DNA of 64,000 bases from Acidimicrobiia bacterium (GTDB lineage Bacteria; Actinomycetota; Acidimicrobiia; Acidimicrobiales; SKKL01). The stretch lies in the NCBI GenBank assembly GCA_016649895.1, contig JAENWR010000003.1, forward strand, positions 1 through 64,000, given 5' to 3'. Below, piece after piece: positions 10,155 to 19,662 of this stretch. How positions within the stretch are numbered: the stretch's first letter is position 1; the number at the start of each line of letters is the position of its first letter. The position numbers were made by a program, and so were the translations under genes. Below the pieces are notes generated by a model that saw only the letters and a program-made list of their open reading frames with translations, did not search any database and was not told where the DNA came from.

Positions 10155-11798
10155 GTGTTGATCGAGCTGGCCGTTCGCGACCTCGGGGTCATCGCCGAGC
10201 TGCGTTTGGTGTTCGGGCCGGGGATGACCGCCCTCACCGGCGAGACCGGAGCCGGCAAGACCCTGCTCGTCGATGCCATCGACCTTCTCGTGGGAGGACG
10301 CGCCGATCCGGCTCTCGTGCGCCCCGGCGCCGACGAGGCAAGGGTCGAGGGCCGCTTCGTGCTCACCGAGGAGGCGGTGGCTGCTGGAGCGGGCGGCTCC
10401 GATGCCGACCCGATGGGGGAGGAGGTCGTCGAGGTCGTGCTGGCGCGGGTGGTCCCCCGATCGGGACGTTCGCGCGCCTACGTCGACGGCCGGCTGGCGA
10501 CCGCCGCCGAGCTCGCCGACTGGGGCCGTCGCCTGGTCGACCTGCACGGCCAGCACGCACACCAGTCGCTCCTCGCCACCGCGGTGCAGCGCGACGTCCT
10601 CGATCGCTTTGCCGGCATCGACCTCTCCGAGCTCCGCGCAGCGCGCCGCCGGATCACCGAGATCGACACCGAGCTGGCCACACTCGGGGGTGACGAGCGG
10701 GCGCGGGCGCGCGAGATCGACCTGTACCGCTTCCAGGTCGACGAGCTCGAGCGGGCGGCGGTCGTCGACACCGACGAGGATGCGCGACTCGAAGCCGAGG
10801 ACGACGTGCTCGGCGATGCCGTGGCCCATCGGGAGGCGGCCGCGGGCGCCGTCGAGGCGCTGGTGGGCGACGGCGGGGCGTCCGACGCTCTCGGGCTGGC
10901 GGTGGCGCGCCTGGCCGACCGTGGGCCGTTCGCCGACGCCGAGGGACGGCTGCGAGCGGTCGCCGCCGAGCTCAGCGACGTCGCCAGCGACATCCGCGAC
11001 ACCGGCGACTCGATCGACCCCGACCCGGGGCGCCTCGACGAGATCCGCGAGCGACGCCAGCTCCTCCGAGACCTCCGACGCAAGTACGGAGAGACGCTCG
11101 AGGACGTCATTGCCTTCGCCGCCGAGGCGAGGGCTCGGCTCGACGAGCTGGAGGCCCACGACGCCAACGCCGCACGGCTCGACGCTGCCCGCCACGAGGC
11201 GCTCGCCGCCCTGGCTCTCGTCGAGGCCGTCGTGGGTGCCGTCCGCCGCGACGCCGCCCCTCGATTGGCGGCCGCGATCCAAGAGGGGCTCGCCGAGCTC
11301 GCGATGGCGAAGGCGCGCGTCGAGGTCGCCGTCGGCGACGTCGACCCTGGCGACGACGTCGAGATGCGCCTCGCGGCCAACCCCGGGTCGTCGCCGATGT
11401 CGCTCGCCAAGGTGGCCTCGGGCGGTGAGCTGGCCCGGACGATGCTTGCCATCCGGCTCGTCCTCACCAGCGGACCACCGGTGCTGGTGTTCGACGAGGT
11501 CGATGCCGGCATCGGCGGCGAGGCCGCGGTCGCCGTCGGCCGAGCTCTCGCCGCGCTCGCCCCGGCCCACCAGGTGCTCGTCGTCACCCACCTACCGCAG
11601 GTGGCGGCGCACGCCGACCACCAGGTATCGGTGGCGAAGCGCGACGACGGCGACACCACGGTCTCGGAGGCTCGTTTGCTCGGAAGCGACGAGCGGGTGC
11701 TAGAGCTGTCACGGATGTTGTCCGGGAACACACAGAGCGAGGCAGCCCGAGAGCATGCCGCGGAGCTCCTCGCCAGCGCGGGGCAAGGCAGGTCGTGA
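10155..11798 (+). CDS. recN: DNA repair protein RecN
   Basis: 547 residues, close to the usual 550-590. It is an SMC-like ATPase acting in recombinational repair of double-strand breaks. It has Walker A GETGAGKT near residue 30, a long Glu/Arg/Ala-rich coiled-coil centre (about 150-380), the ABC signature KVASGGELARTMLA near 420 and Walker B VLVFDEVDAGIGGEAA. The GTG at 10155 gives the expected VLIELAVRDLGVI N-terminus; a TACAGA -10-like hexamer ends about 12 nt upstream. Its stop overlaps the steA start (GTGA). Confidence 0.93.
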   Translation: MLIELAVRDLGVIAELRLVFGPGMTALTGETGAGKTLLVDAIDLLVGGRADPALVRPGADEARVEGRFVLTEEAVAAGAGGSDADPMGEEVVEVVLARVVPRSGRSRAYVDGRLATAAELADWGRRLVDLHGQHAHQSLLATAVQRDVLDRFAGIDLSELRAARRRITEIDTELATLGGDERARAREIDLYRFQVDELERAAVVDTDEDARLEAEDDVLGDAVAHREAAAGAVEALVGDGGASDALGLAVARLADRGPFADAEGRLRAVAAELSDVASDIRDTGDSIDPDPGRLDEIRERRQLLRDLRRKYGETLEDVIAFAAEARARLDELEAHDANAARLDAARHEALAALALVEAVVGAVRRDAAPRLAAAIQEGLAELAMAKARVEVAVGDVDPGDDVEMRLAANPGSSPMSLAKVASGGELARTMLAIRLVLTSGPPVLVFDEVDAGIGGEAAVAVGRALAALAPAHQVLVVTHLPQVAAHADHQVSVAKRDDGDTTVSEARLLGSDERVLELSRMLSGNTQSEAAREHAAELLASAGQGRS

Positions 11799-12961
11799 GC
11801 CCGCCACGCACCAGCCGGGCGCGCCGACGGCGGTCGCACCCGGCCGCCCTCACCCAGGTCGAGGGGCCGGCCCGGGGCGGACGCCGCACCAAAGAGCTCG
11901 TGTCGCGGATCCAGCCTGGCGATATCGCCATCATCGACCACGAGGACCTCGATCCGGTCGCGGCCGAGACCTTGCTGAAGGCCGGCGTGCATGCTGTCGT
12001 GAACGCGGCGGCCTCGGTGTCGGGCCGTTATCCGAACCGCGGCCCGCTGATCCTCGCCGCCGCGGGGGTCGTCATCGTCGACCGGGTCGGGTCGCACCTC
12101 CTCGACGTGGTGAAGGACGGCCAGAGCATCACCATCCACGGCGGCGAGGTGCACGTCGAAGGAGAGATCGTGGGACGGGGAGTTCCGCAGACCGTGGCCA
12201 CCCTCACCGCCGCGATCGAGGACGCCCGCCAGACGATGGGTGCCGAGCTCACCCGCTTCGCCGAGAACACGCTCGGCTACATCCAAGAGGAGAGCCACCT
12301 CCTCCTCGACCAGTTGGAGCTTCCCGACATCCGCACCGACATGGCGGGGCGCCAGGCCCTCATCGTCGTGCGGGGCAGCGATTACCACGACGACCTCGAG
12401 ATGCTGCGCCGAGGCGGCTACATGAACGAGATGCGGCCGGTGCTCATCGGCGTCGACGGTGGTGCCGACGCCCTGCTCGAGATGGGTCTCACGCCCGATG
12501 TCATCATCGGCGACTTCGACTCGGTGTCGGAGATCGCCCTGCGTACCGGCGCCGAGCTCATCGTGCACGCCTACCGCGATGGCCGCGCCCCTGGAGCCAC
12601 CCGACTCGAGGACCTGGGGCTCGAGTACCTGACCATCCGCTCGGAGGGTACGAGCGAGGACATCGCGATGCTGCTGGCATGGGAGCGGGGCGTCGAGCTC
12701 ATCGTCGCGGTGGGCACCCACAGCTCGATGTCGGACTTCCTCGACAAAGGTCGGGCGGGGATGGCCTCGACCTTCCTGGTGCGACTGAAGGTGGGGCCAA
12801 TCCTCGTCGACGCCAAGGGCGTGTCGCGGCTCTACCGCCATCAGGTTCGAAAGCGCGACCTGGGCATGCTGGTGATGGCGGCGCTGTTCACCGTCATCGT
12901 CGTCCTCGTCGTCAGCGAACCCGTGCGGGTCATCATCCGCGGCTACCTGCTCACCTTCTAG
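11795..12961 (+). CDS. steA: SteA-like cytokinesis/envelope protein
   Basis: 388 residues, with a GTGA overlap with recN. The N-terminal half contains PGDIAIIDHEDLDPVAAETL and NAAASVSGRYPNRGP. The middle resembles a thiamin-pyrophosphokinase fold (RPVLIGVDGGADALLEMGLTP, DVIIGDFDSVSE). The extreme C-terminus carries one membrane helix (LGMLVMAALFTVIVVLVVSE). This matches the family of M. tuberculosis Rv1697 and corynebacterial SteA, which works with SteB in septal cell-wall assembly. TPP-kinase activity is not expected in this family. The next gene is a SteB/MctB-like partner. Confidence 0.88.
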   Translation: MSPPRTSRARRRRSHPAALTQVEGPARGGRRTKELVSRIQPGDIAIIDHEDLDPVAAETLLKAGVHAVVNAAASVSGRYPNRGPLILAAAGVVIVDRVGSHLLDVVKDGQSITIHGGEVHVEGEIVGRGVPQTVATLTAAIEDARQTMGAELTRFAENTLGYIQEESHLLLDQLELPDIRTDMAGRQALIVVRGSDYHDDLEMLRRGGYMNEMRPVLIGVDGGADALLEMGLTPDVIIGDFDSVSEIALRTGAELIVHAYRDGRAPGATRLEDLGLEYLTIRSEGTSEDIAMLLAWERGVELIVAVGTHSSMSDFLDKGRAGMASTFLVRLKVGPILVDAKGVSRLYRHQVRKRDLGMLVMAALFTVIVVLVVSEPVRVIIRGYLLTF

Positions 12962-13001
12962 CGTCTCGCACGTGGCGCCGACGGGCGCCGGACCGGATCC
13001 G

Positions 13002-14204
13002 ATGATCAACCTCCGCTACCACATCGTCTCGATCACCGCCGTCTTCCTCGCGCTCGGCATCGGCGTCGCGCTCGGATCGACGCTCATCGAGCGTGCTGTC
13101 GTCGACGAGCTGAACTCGAGGCTCGATGCCCAGGCCGAACGACTCGACAACACCGATGGTGAGAACGCCCGCCTCCAGGACGATCTCGAGGAGGTCGGCG
13201 CGTTGTGGGATCGGCTGGCCGTTGAGGGCACCGCGCTCTTCGCTGGCCACCTCGCCGACACGCCGGTGGTGCTCATCACCATCCAGGGTACGAACGACGA
13301 CCTGCTGGCGCTCACCCAGCGGTCGCTGCGCCAGGGAGGGGCCCGGTTGCACGGCGTGCTGCGCCTCACCTCGCGGTGGGAGGAGCTCGACGACGAGGAG
13401 ATCGCCGAGCTCTCTGCCCTGGTCGAGCGCGAACCAGGCTCGGCCGACGTCACGCGGTCGCTGGTCCTCGGAGAGCTCGCGAGCGAGCTCAGCATCGCTG
13501 CTGAGCCGCCGCCGCCCGAGGAGCCCGACCCGGTCGTGGAGGGGGTCGACGGGCAAGCGGGTGGCGGCGGCGTCGATGCTGGCGAGGGCGTCGATGGGGC
13601 TCCCGACGGCATGCAGGCGACCGACGAGACACCTGCGGGGTCGCCCGAAGCGACCCTCCCGGACCCGACCGTCGTCGGCGACGAGGGGACCGATCCGCCG
13701 GTGGGGGACGGGGAGGATCCTCCGATCGTCGACGAGCCGGTGGAGCCCAACGGCCTCCTGCTCGCCGCGCTGATCGAGCGTGGCTACGTCGAGTTCCTGG
13801 CCGACAGCGCCACGGTGCCGCTGCCGGAGTTCGGCGCCCGTTACGTGGTGGTGGTCGACGGCGGCTCCGGCTCCGCGGTCGACTCGCTGCTGATGCCGAT
13901 CCTCCAGGACCTGGCGGGGCCCGATGCCGCCCCGGTGGTGGTGGCCGAACCGATGCCGGAGCCCGACGACGACGCAGAGATCGATGGCGAGGGGCCGCCC
14001 CTGGCGGGTCCGCTCGTCTCCGCCATCCGCAGCGATCCTCGTCTCCGCGCCTCGATCACCACGGTCGACGTGGCGGCGCGCTTCATCGGCCAATCCGCGA
14101 TCGTGCTCGGGCTCGCCGATCTTGCCGAGCTCGACTCGGCCCAGGTCGGCCACTACGGGCTGGCCGACGGCGCGTCCTCCCTGGTGCCGGTCACCGAGGG
14201 GTGA
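13002..14204 (+). CDS. SteB/MctB-like single-pass membrane protein (copper transporter MctB family)
   Basis: 400 residues. An N-terminal membrane anchor (MINLRYHIVSITAVFLALGI) is followed by a short coiled coil (DELNSRLDAQAERLDNTDGE) and an extracytoplasmic domain. A long acidic, Pro/Gly-rich insert occupies about residues 165-250 and is unusual. Relatives include M. tuberculosis Rv1698 (MctB, copper homeostasis) and corynebacterial SteB. The ATG at 13002 gives the conserved family start. A GTG at 12972 would add ten residues and is preceded by TAGCGT (12959-12964) with a 7-nt gap, so a leaderless start there is possible. Confidence 0.8.
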   Translation: MINLRYHIVSITAVFLALGIGVALGSTLIERAVVDELNSRLDAQAERLDNTDGENARLQDDLEEVGALWDRLAVEGTALFAGHLADTPVVLITIQGTNDDLLALTQRSLRQGGARLHGVLRLTSRWEELDDEEIAELSALVEREPGSADVTRSLVLGELASELSIAAEPPPPEEPDPVVEGVDGQAGGGGVDAGEGVDGAPDGMQATDETPAGSPEATLPDPTVVGDEGTDPPVGDGEDPPIVDEPVEPNGLLLAALIERGYVEFLADSATVPLPEFGARYVVVVDGGSGSAVDSLLMPILQDLAGPDAAPVVVAEPMPEPDDDAEIDGEGPPLAGPLVSAIRSDPRLRASITTVDVAARFIGQSAIVLGLADLAELDSAQVGHYGLADGASSLVPVTEG

Positions 14205-15841
14205 CGCCCCCGACCCCCGTGTCGACGTCACCGGTGCTTCCGACAGGCGGGGATGCGCCTGAGCCGCGCGGCAAACTGGCCCGCGCCACGGCGACGGTCT
14301 CCGCCCTCAACCTCGTCTCTCGCGCCACTGGCCTGTTCCGGGTGGTGGCGATGTCGGCCGCCCTGGGGGCCACCGCGCTCGGCGACACGTACCAGGCGGC
14401 GAACCTGGTCTCGAACATCTTGTTCGAGCTGCTCGCCGGTGGCCTGCTCTCGGCCGCGTTGGTCCCGTCGTTTGTCGAGCTCATCGACTCAGGTCGGCGC
14501 CACGAGGCGGCACGCCTCGGCAGCGTGCTGCTTGGCGCCGCCCTCGCTGCTCTGACTGTCGTGGTGGCGCTCGCCGTGCTGCTCGCCCCGCAGCTCATGG
14601 CGCTCCTCACCTTGGGAGTGACCGACGACGTTCAGCGCGAGGCCCAGCGAGAGCTGGGTGTCTTTCTCTTGTGGTTCTTCCTCCCGCAGGTGCTGCTCTA
14701 CGCGGTGGGGTCGGTGGCCACCGCACTGTTGCACGCCGACCGCAGGTTCATCGCCGCCGCCGTCGCTCCGGTGTTCAACAATGTGGTGGTCATCGGGGCG
14801 ATGGTGGCGTTCTGGGCCATGCATGGCGACACGCCGTCGCTCGACCTCTCGCTGGCCGCGAAGCTCATCCTGGGATCGGGCGCCACCGTCGGGGTGCTGG
14901 CGATGACCGCTGTTCCCCTGCTCGCCGCTCGTCGTGGCGGGTTGCCGGTCGGTGTGAGCTGGCAGCCGCGCGACCCTCGCCTCCTCCCACTCGCCCGGCG
15001 GGGGGCATGGGCCGCCGGTCACCTGGGCCTCAACCAGGCGTTCGCCATGGCCACCGTCGTCGTCGCTGGCGGAGTCGCGGGCGGGGTGGTGGCCTATCAG
15101 GTGGCGTTCACGTTCTTCCTCCTGCCGTACGCGCTGCTGGCGAATCCGCTGACGACGACGCTGTACCCGCGCCTCGCCGCCGGGGCAGCCGCAGGTCGCT
15201 CGGGGGCGCTCACCGCCGATCTCACCTGGGGGTTGAGGGTCATGGCGTTCACCCTCGTACCGGCAAGCTTCCTCATCGCCGCACTGTCGAGGCCGCTCCT
15301 CGAGGTGATCCGCCTCGGGAACCTCGACGTGGCTGGCGCCAGTCTCGTCGCGTCGGCGACCAGTGGCTACATGGCAGGCCTGCTCGGCTATGCCGCGTTC
15401 TTCTTGCTGACCAGAGCGGCCTACGCAGTGGGCGATACGCGGTCGCCCACGCTGGTCAGCTTGGGGGCCACCGCCGTGGGCGTGGTCGCGCTCGTGGTGG
15501 GAACCGAACTGGTGGACGGCTCGGCTCGAGTCGTGGTGTTGGGCCTCGTGCACGCAGGCGTTGTCACCGCCAGCTCCGTCGTCCTGCTGCGGGTGCTGCG
15601 GCCGCAGATCGGCCGGATCCATGCGATGCGGCCTCTCCTCAGCGACCTCGGGGCGGGCGCGCTCGCTGGTGCATCGGCCTGGTTCGTCGGAGATGCGGTG
15701 GGTGTGGGGTCGCGGCCGGTGGCGGCGGCGGCGCTCGTCGCTGGTGGAATGGTCGGGCTGCTCGTCTACGTGGCGGCGCAGGCCGCGCTCGGCAGCACCG
15801 AGTTGCGTGAGCTGCGACGGCCGGGGAGTGTGCTGCCGTGA
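14201..15841 (+). CDS. murJ: MurJ/MviN-family lipid II flippase
   Basis: 546 residues, polytopic with about 14 hydrophobic segments. It belongs to the MurJ branch of the MOP exporters, which flip lipid-linked peptidoglycan precursors. Characteristic stretches are NLVSRATGLFRVVAMSAALG near residue 37 and YQAANLVSNILFELLAGGLL near 67. The GTG start overlaps the preceding stop (GTGA), and its own stop overlaps the next gene (GTGATG), so it is translationally embedded between the SteB-like gene and the 979-residue fusion. It could be the general MurJ or a paralogue for another lipid-linked glycan; the window does not decide. Confidence 0.9.
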   Translation: MTPPTPVSTSPVLPTGGDAPEPRGKLARATATVSALNLVSRATGLFRVVAMSAALGATALGDTYQAANLVSNILFELLAGGLLSAALVPSFVELIDSGRRHEAARLGSVLLGAALAALTVVVALAVLLAPQLMALLTLGVTDDVQREAQRELGVFLLWFFLPQVLLYAVGSVATALLHADRRFIAAAVAPVFNNVVVIGAMVAFWAMHGDTPSLDLSLAAKLILGSGATVGVLAMTAVPLLAARRGGLPVGVSWQPRDPRLLPLARRGAWAAGHLGLNQAFAMATVVVAGGVAGGVVAYQVAFTFFLLPYALLANPLTTTLYPRLAAGAAAGRSGALTADLTWGLRVMAFTLVPASFLIAALSRPLLEVIRLGNLDVAGASLVASATSGYMAGLLGYAAFFLLTRAAYAVGDTRSPTLVSLGATAVGVVALVVGTELVDGSARVVVLGLVHAGVVTASSVVLLRVLRPQIGRIHAMRPLLSDLGAGALAGASAWFVGDAVGVGSRPVAAAALVAGGMVGLLVYVAAQAALGSTELRELRRPGSVLP

Positions 15842-18777
15842 TGGTCGTGGTCGCTCTCATTCCCGCCTACAACTCCGCCGACCGCATCGCGGCGACGGTC
15901 GGTGCGGCTCGGGCCATCGTCGGCGTGACCCGCGTGCTCGTCGTCGACGACGGCTCGCGTGACGACACCGTTCGTCGGGCGCGCGCCGCCGGTGCCGAGG
16001 TGCTGGTGCTGCCGCGCAACCGAGGCAAGGGTGCCGCCGTGCTCGAGGGCGTGGCAGCGTCGCCCGACGCCGACGTGTTCCTCCTCATCGACGCCGACCT
16101 CCAGGAGACGGCGGCGCAGACGGCGGCGCTGCTCCCGCCGGTCCTCGACAACGAGGCCGACATGACGATCGCCGTGCTGCCCCCGGCGGCCGGCCGGGGC
16201 GGCTTCGGCAAGGTGCGCGACCTCACCCGGTCGGGCATTCGCCGAGCGTGCGGGTTCGATGCCGCCGCGCCGCTGTCGGGTCAGCGGGCCGTGCGGGCCG
16301 AGCTGCTGCGGGGCCTCACCAGCGCCGAGCGCTTCGGCCTCGAGGTCGCCCTCACCATCGATGCCGTGCGCTCCGGCGCCCGGGTCGTCGAGATCGAAGC
16401 GGAGATCGAGCACCTCCACACCGGTCGGTCGCTCGCCGGTTTCCGCCACCGCGCCCGGCAGGGACTCGACATCGTCCGCGCGCTCTGGCCGCGGGTCACC
16501 ACACGCCGCCAGCGTCTGCTCGGGATCGTCGCCGTGACGCTGGTCCTCTTGTCGGCGATGTTGTGGTCGGGAATGAGGTGGGAGCCCACCACCGCCCCGC
16601 TCGCGTCCGAGCCCCGCAACGTGGTCGTGTTCGGCATGACACCGTTCGACTTCGACGACATCGGTTCCGGCAACACGCCCACCCTCGACCGGATCCAGCG
16701 CGAAGGGGCGATGGGCGCCATGACGGTGAGGACCGTGGCGCGGCGCCCCTCGATCGCCGAGGGATACCTGAGCCTCGGAGCCGGCGCTCGCCTGCGGGTG
16801 GCGAGCGGTGCGAGCCAGGCGTACCACGTCGACACGGAGCTGGCCTCGGGCACTGCCGGCGACCTCCTGCGTCTCACGACGGGCGAGGTGCCGACGGGCG
16901 ACATCGCGGTCATCGGAGCGCCGGCCTCGATTCGTCGAAACGGTGGGGTGGAGGTCGCGTCGCCTCCCGGTGCTATCGCCGACGCGCTGCACGAGCTCGG
17001 CATCTCCACCGCGGTGGTGGGTGTGGCCGACCGACCGGCTCTGGTCTCGGGGGATCCCGACGCCGAGCGGCCCGCCGCCCTTGCCGCGATGTCGAGCGAC
17101 CTCACCGTCGACACCGGCTCGCTCCAACCCGAGCGCCTTCTCGTCGCGGACCCGACGGCGCCGTTCGGCGTGCGCGCCGATCACGAGGGGATCCTCGACG
17201 CCGTCGATGAGGCGCTCCAGACCTCGCGGTTCGTCGTGGTCGACCCCGGCGATCTCCAGCGAGCCGACTCGTTCGCTGGCGCAGCCCTCCCGGACGTCGC
17301 CGGCGACCGCACGCAGGCGGCGCTCGAGCGGACCGACGCGCTGCTGGGTGATCTCCTCGACTCCGTCGGTCCCGACACCCTGGTCTACGTGGTCTCGGTC
17401 GCGCCTCGCTCCGGTTCCTTCCGGCTGACGCCCATCTATGCGATCGGCGCTGGCGTGCCGGCGGGAAGCTGGATCACCTCGCCCTCCACCAAGCGAACCG
17501 GTCTTTCCGCCCTCACCGACATCGCGCCCACCGTGGTCGATGCACTGGGAGATGTCGGGGAGTCGGACTTTCCGGGCAATCCGCTCAGGTTCGAGGAAGG
17601 CCCGGTGGATGTCGACTTCCTCCTGCGCTACGACCGTGAGACCAACATCCGCGAGCGGACGTACTTCCCGCAGGCGCAGCTCTTCATCGTCATCCAGGCA
17701 CTCGTCTACGCCGCCGTCGCACTCACCGTCTCGCGCCATCGCGGTGGAACTCGCGCCGGGGCCATCGCCCGTTGGTCGGTGTTCGCAGTGGCGAGCTACC
17801 CCGCGGCCACGTTCATCGTGAAGGCGATCCCGTGGGCGACGAGATCGGTGGCGCTCCCTGCGATCCTGGCCATCGCAGCCTCGATGGCCATCGCCACGGT
17901 GGCGGTGCGTCGCCGCGGGCACGTGCTTGCCGGCTACGACGTCGTGCTGCTGGTCACGGTCGGGGTCATCGTGCTCGATGCTGCCACCGGCACGAAGCTG
18001 CACCTCTCGAGCTGGCTCGGCTACTCGTTGCACAGCGCCGGCCGCTTCTACGGGATGCCCAACACGACCTTCGCCGTGCTCGGAGCGGCGACCCTCCTCT
18101 TGGCTGCGAGCTGGATCCATCGCTCGACGCGCCGCGACGAGGCGTGCGCGGCCGCAGCGGCCCTCTTCCTCGTCGTGATCGTGGCCAACGGACTGCCGTT
18201 CCTCGGCGGCGATGTCGGCGGTCTCATCACCTTCGTGCCCGTGTTCGGCCTGACCCTCTGGGCGTTCACCGGCCACCGGATCCGGCTGCGCACCCTCATC
18301 ACCTTCGGTCTTGGCACCGTCGCTGTGCTCGTCGCGGTGGCGGGTGTCGACCTGATGCGACCCGAGGTGAGCCGCACCCACCTCGGCCGATTCGCGGGGG
18401 AGGTGCTCGATGAGGGGTTCAATCCGTTGCTCGAGACGTTCCTGCGGAAGCAGTCGGCGAACTTCCGCATCTTCCGCGTGTCGATCTGGACGTGGATGAT
18501 CCCGATCGTCGGCGGATTCGTGCTCTACCTGCTCGTGTGGGGACGCGGGTGGTCTCGCCTGTTGCCGCTGCGTTCTGCGGTGCGGCTCGGGACTGTCTCG
18601 GTCATGAGCGCGGCGATGCTCGGCTTCGCAGCGAACGACTCGGGGCCGATCGTGATCGCCCTGTTCTTCGTCTACCTGCTGCCGTTCCTCGCTCTGCTCG
18701 CACTCGATCCGTCCCGGGAGCGTCGGCCGTTGCTCGTCAGCTCGGAGGCCGCGGGAGCGCTGGGCGAACCGCGATGA
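15838..18777 (+). CDS. GT2 glycosyltransferase fused to an alkaline-phosphatase-like domain and a polytopic membrane domain
   Basis: 979 residues with three parts. Residues 1-215 are a GT2 domain: VALIPAYNSADRIAATV, VLVVDDGSRDDT, NRGKGAAVLEG and a DAD metal motif at 85-87. A membrane helix follows at about 227-245. Residues ~260-590 resemble the alkaline-phosphatase superfamily (NVVVFGMTPF, NTPTLDRIQREG, TGLSALTDIAPTVVDALG), but the usual metal-binding Asp in the first strand is replaced (FGMTPF instead of a G-x-D-G pattern), so catalysis is doubtful. Residues ~620-960 hold about nine membrane helices. The start is GTG 15838 or ATG 15841. It overlaps murJ and the PNPT gene at both ends. I do not know a characterised protein of this architecture. 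Confidence 0.8.
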   Translation: MMVVVALIPAYNSADRIAATVGAARAIVGVTRVLVVDDGSRDDTVRRARAAGAEVLVLPRNRGKGAAVLEGVAASPDADVFLLIDADLQETAAQTAALLPPVLDNEADMTIAVLPPAAGRGGFGKVRDLTRSGIRRACGFDAAAPLSGQRAVRAELLRGLTSAERFGLEVALTIDAVRSGARVVEIEAEIEHLHTGRSLAGFRHRARQGLDIVRALWPRVTTRRQRLLGIVAVTLVLLSAMLWSGMRWEPTTAPLASEPRNVVVFGMTPFDFDDIGSGNTPTLDRIQREGAMGAMTVRTVARRPSIAEGYLSLGAGARLRVASGASQAYHVDTELASGTAGDLLRLTTGEVPTGDIAVIGAPASIRRNGGVEVASPPGAIADALHELGISTAVVGVADRPALVSGDPDAERPAALAAMSSDLTVDTGSLQPERLLVADPTAPFGVRADHEGILDAVDEALQTSRFVVVDPGDLQRADSFAGAALPDVAGDRTQAALERTDALLGDLLDSVGPDTLVYVVSVAPRSGSFRLTPIYAIGAGVPAGSWITSPSTKRTGLSALTDIAPTVVDALGDVGESDFPGNPLRFEEGPVDVDFLLRYDRETNIRERTYFPQAQLFIVIQALVYAAVALTVSRHRGGTRAGAIARWSVFAVASYPAATFIVKAIPWATRSVALPAILAIAASMAIATVAVRRRGHVLAGYDVVLLVTVGVIVLDAATGTKLHLSSWLGYSLHSAGRFYGMPNTTFAVLGAATLLLAASWIHRSTRRDEACAAAAALFLVVIVANGLPFLGGDVGGLITFVPVFGLTLWAFTGHRIRLRTLITFGLGTVAVLVAVAGVDLMRPEVSRTHLGRFAGEVLDEGFNPLLETFLRKQSANFRIFRVSIWTWMIPIVGGFVLYLLVWGRGWSRLLPLRSAVRLGTVSVMSAAMLGFAANDSGPIVIALFFVYLLPFLALLALDPSRERRPLLVSSEAAGALGEPR

Positions 18778-19619
18778 CCACGGTGGTCGCGGCGTTCGTG
18801 CTCGGGCTGGTGCCGGCGGTGGTCGTGTGGACGCTCACCCGTGCGGTGTTCAGCCACCCGACGCTGGCCCGGCGCAACGTGCGCGGCATCGACGTGCCGA
18901 CGGCCGGTGGCGTGGTCATCGTGGTCGCCCTCCTGCCTGGCTGGATGCTGGCCGACCTGCTCCTCGTCCACACCGACGACGTGGTGTCGTACCACCTCGC
19001 GGCATCCTTCGGCATCGTGACGGTGACCGCAGTGTTCGCGTTCCTGGGGATCGTCGACGACGTGCTCGCCAGCGGACCTGAGCGAGGCTTCCGAGGACAC
19101 CTGGGCGCCCTCTTCCACGGGCGCTTCACGACTGGCGGCCTCAAGCTGGTGGGCGGTGGTCTGGTGGCGCTGGTGCTCGCCGCCGGAGCCGGGTCGCTGT
19201 GGGAGGTCGTGGTGGACGGCGCAGTCATCGCACTGGCGGCCAACACGGCCAACCTCTTCGATCGGGCCCCGGGACGGGTCACCAAGGTGTCGTCGCTGGC
19301 CCTGGTGCTGCTGCTGGCCACCGCGAGCGGGGGAGAGCGCCACCAGCTGGCCATGGTGGCTCTCGTGGTCGGCGCAGCCGCGGGCCTGCTCGTCGCCGAG
19401 CTGCGCGAGCAGGTGATGCTCGGGGACACGGGGGCGAACCCCCTCGGTGCGGTCATCGGTCTCGGGCTCGTGACCGTGTGCGGCACCGTCGTCACCGTCG
19501 CGGTACTCGCCGTCCTCGTCGCGCTGAACGTGGCGAGCGAGAAGGTGTCGTTCTCCGAGGTGATCGATCGCACTCCGCCGCTGCGCTGGCTCGATCAGCT
19601 CGGTCGCGCCCCGGAGTGA
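18774..19619 (+). CDS. MraY/WecA-like phospho-sugar polyprenyl transferase (PNPT family)
   Basis: 281 residues with many hydrophobic segments. Family members attach a phospho-sugar to polyprenyl phosphate. The catalytic Asp pair is in LGIVDDVLA, the third Asp in NTANLFDRAPGR (instead of the usual DGxDG), and the MLGDTGANPLGA loop is near residue 220. At 281 residues it is shorter than MraY or WecA (about 350), so it may lack one or two helices. The ATG overlaps the preceding stop (ATGA). It probably acts with the upstream GT2 fusion and MurJ on a lipid-linked glycan; this is inference from context. Confidence 0.8.
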   Translation: MTTVVAAFVLGLVPAVVVWTLTRAVFSHPTLARRNVRGIDVPTAGGVVIVVALLPGWMLADLLLVHTDDVVSYHLAASFGIVTVTAVFAFLGIVDDVLASGPERGFRGHLGALFHGRFTTGGLKLVGGGLVALVLAAGAGSLWEVVVDGAVIALAANTANLFDRAPGRVTKVSSLALVLLLATASGGERHQLAMVALVVGAAAGLLVAELREQVMLGDTGANPLGAVIGLGLVTVCGTVVTVAVLAVLVALNVASEKVSFSEVIDRTPPLRWLDQLGRAPE

Positions 19620-19662
19620 TGCACATCACACCGATGTGAGCATGGCGACCCATCCGGTCAGG

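Noticed and set aside
10478-13009. 843-codon open frame on the minus strand opposite recN and steA
   Set aside because: It spans two well-supported plus-strand genes and reads as Arg/Ser/Ala-rich low-complexity sequence. Long antisense frames are expected at this GC content.
15766-18381. 871-codon minus-strand open frame opposite the GT2 fusion gene
   Set aside because: Its composition is His/Arg/Gly-rich and lacks motifs, while the plus frame has clear GT2 and membrane features.
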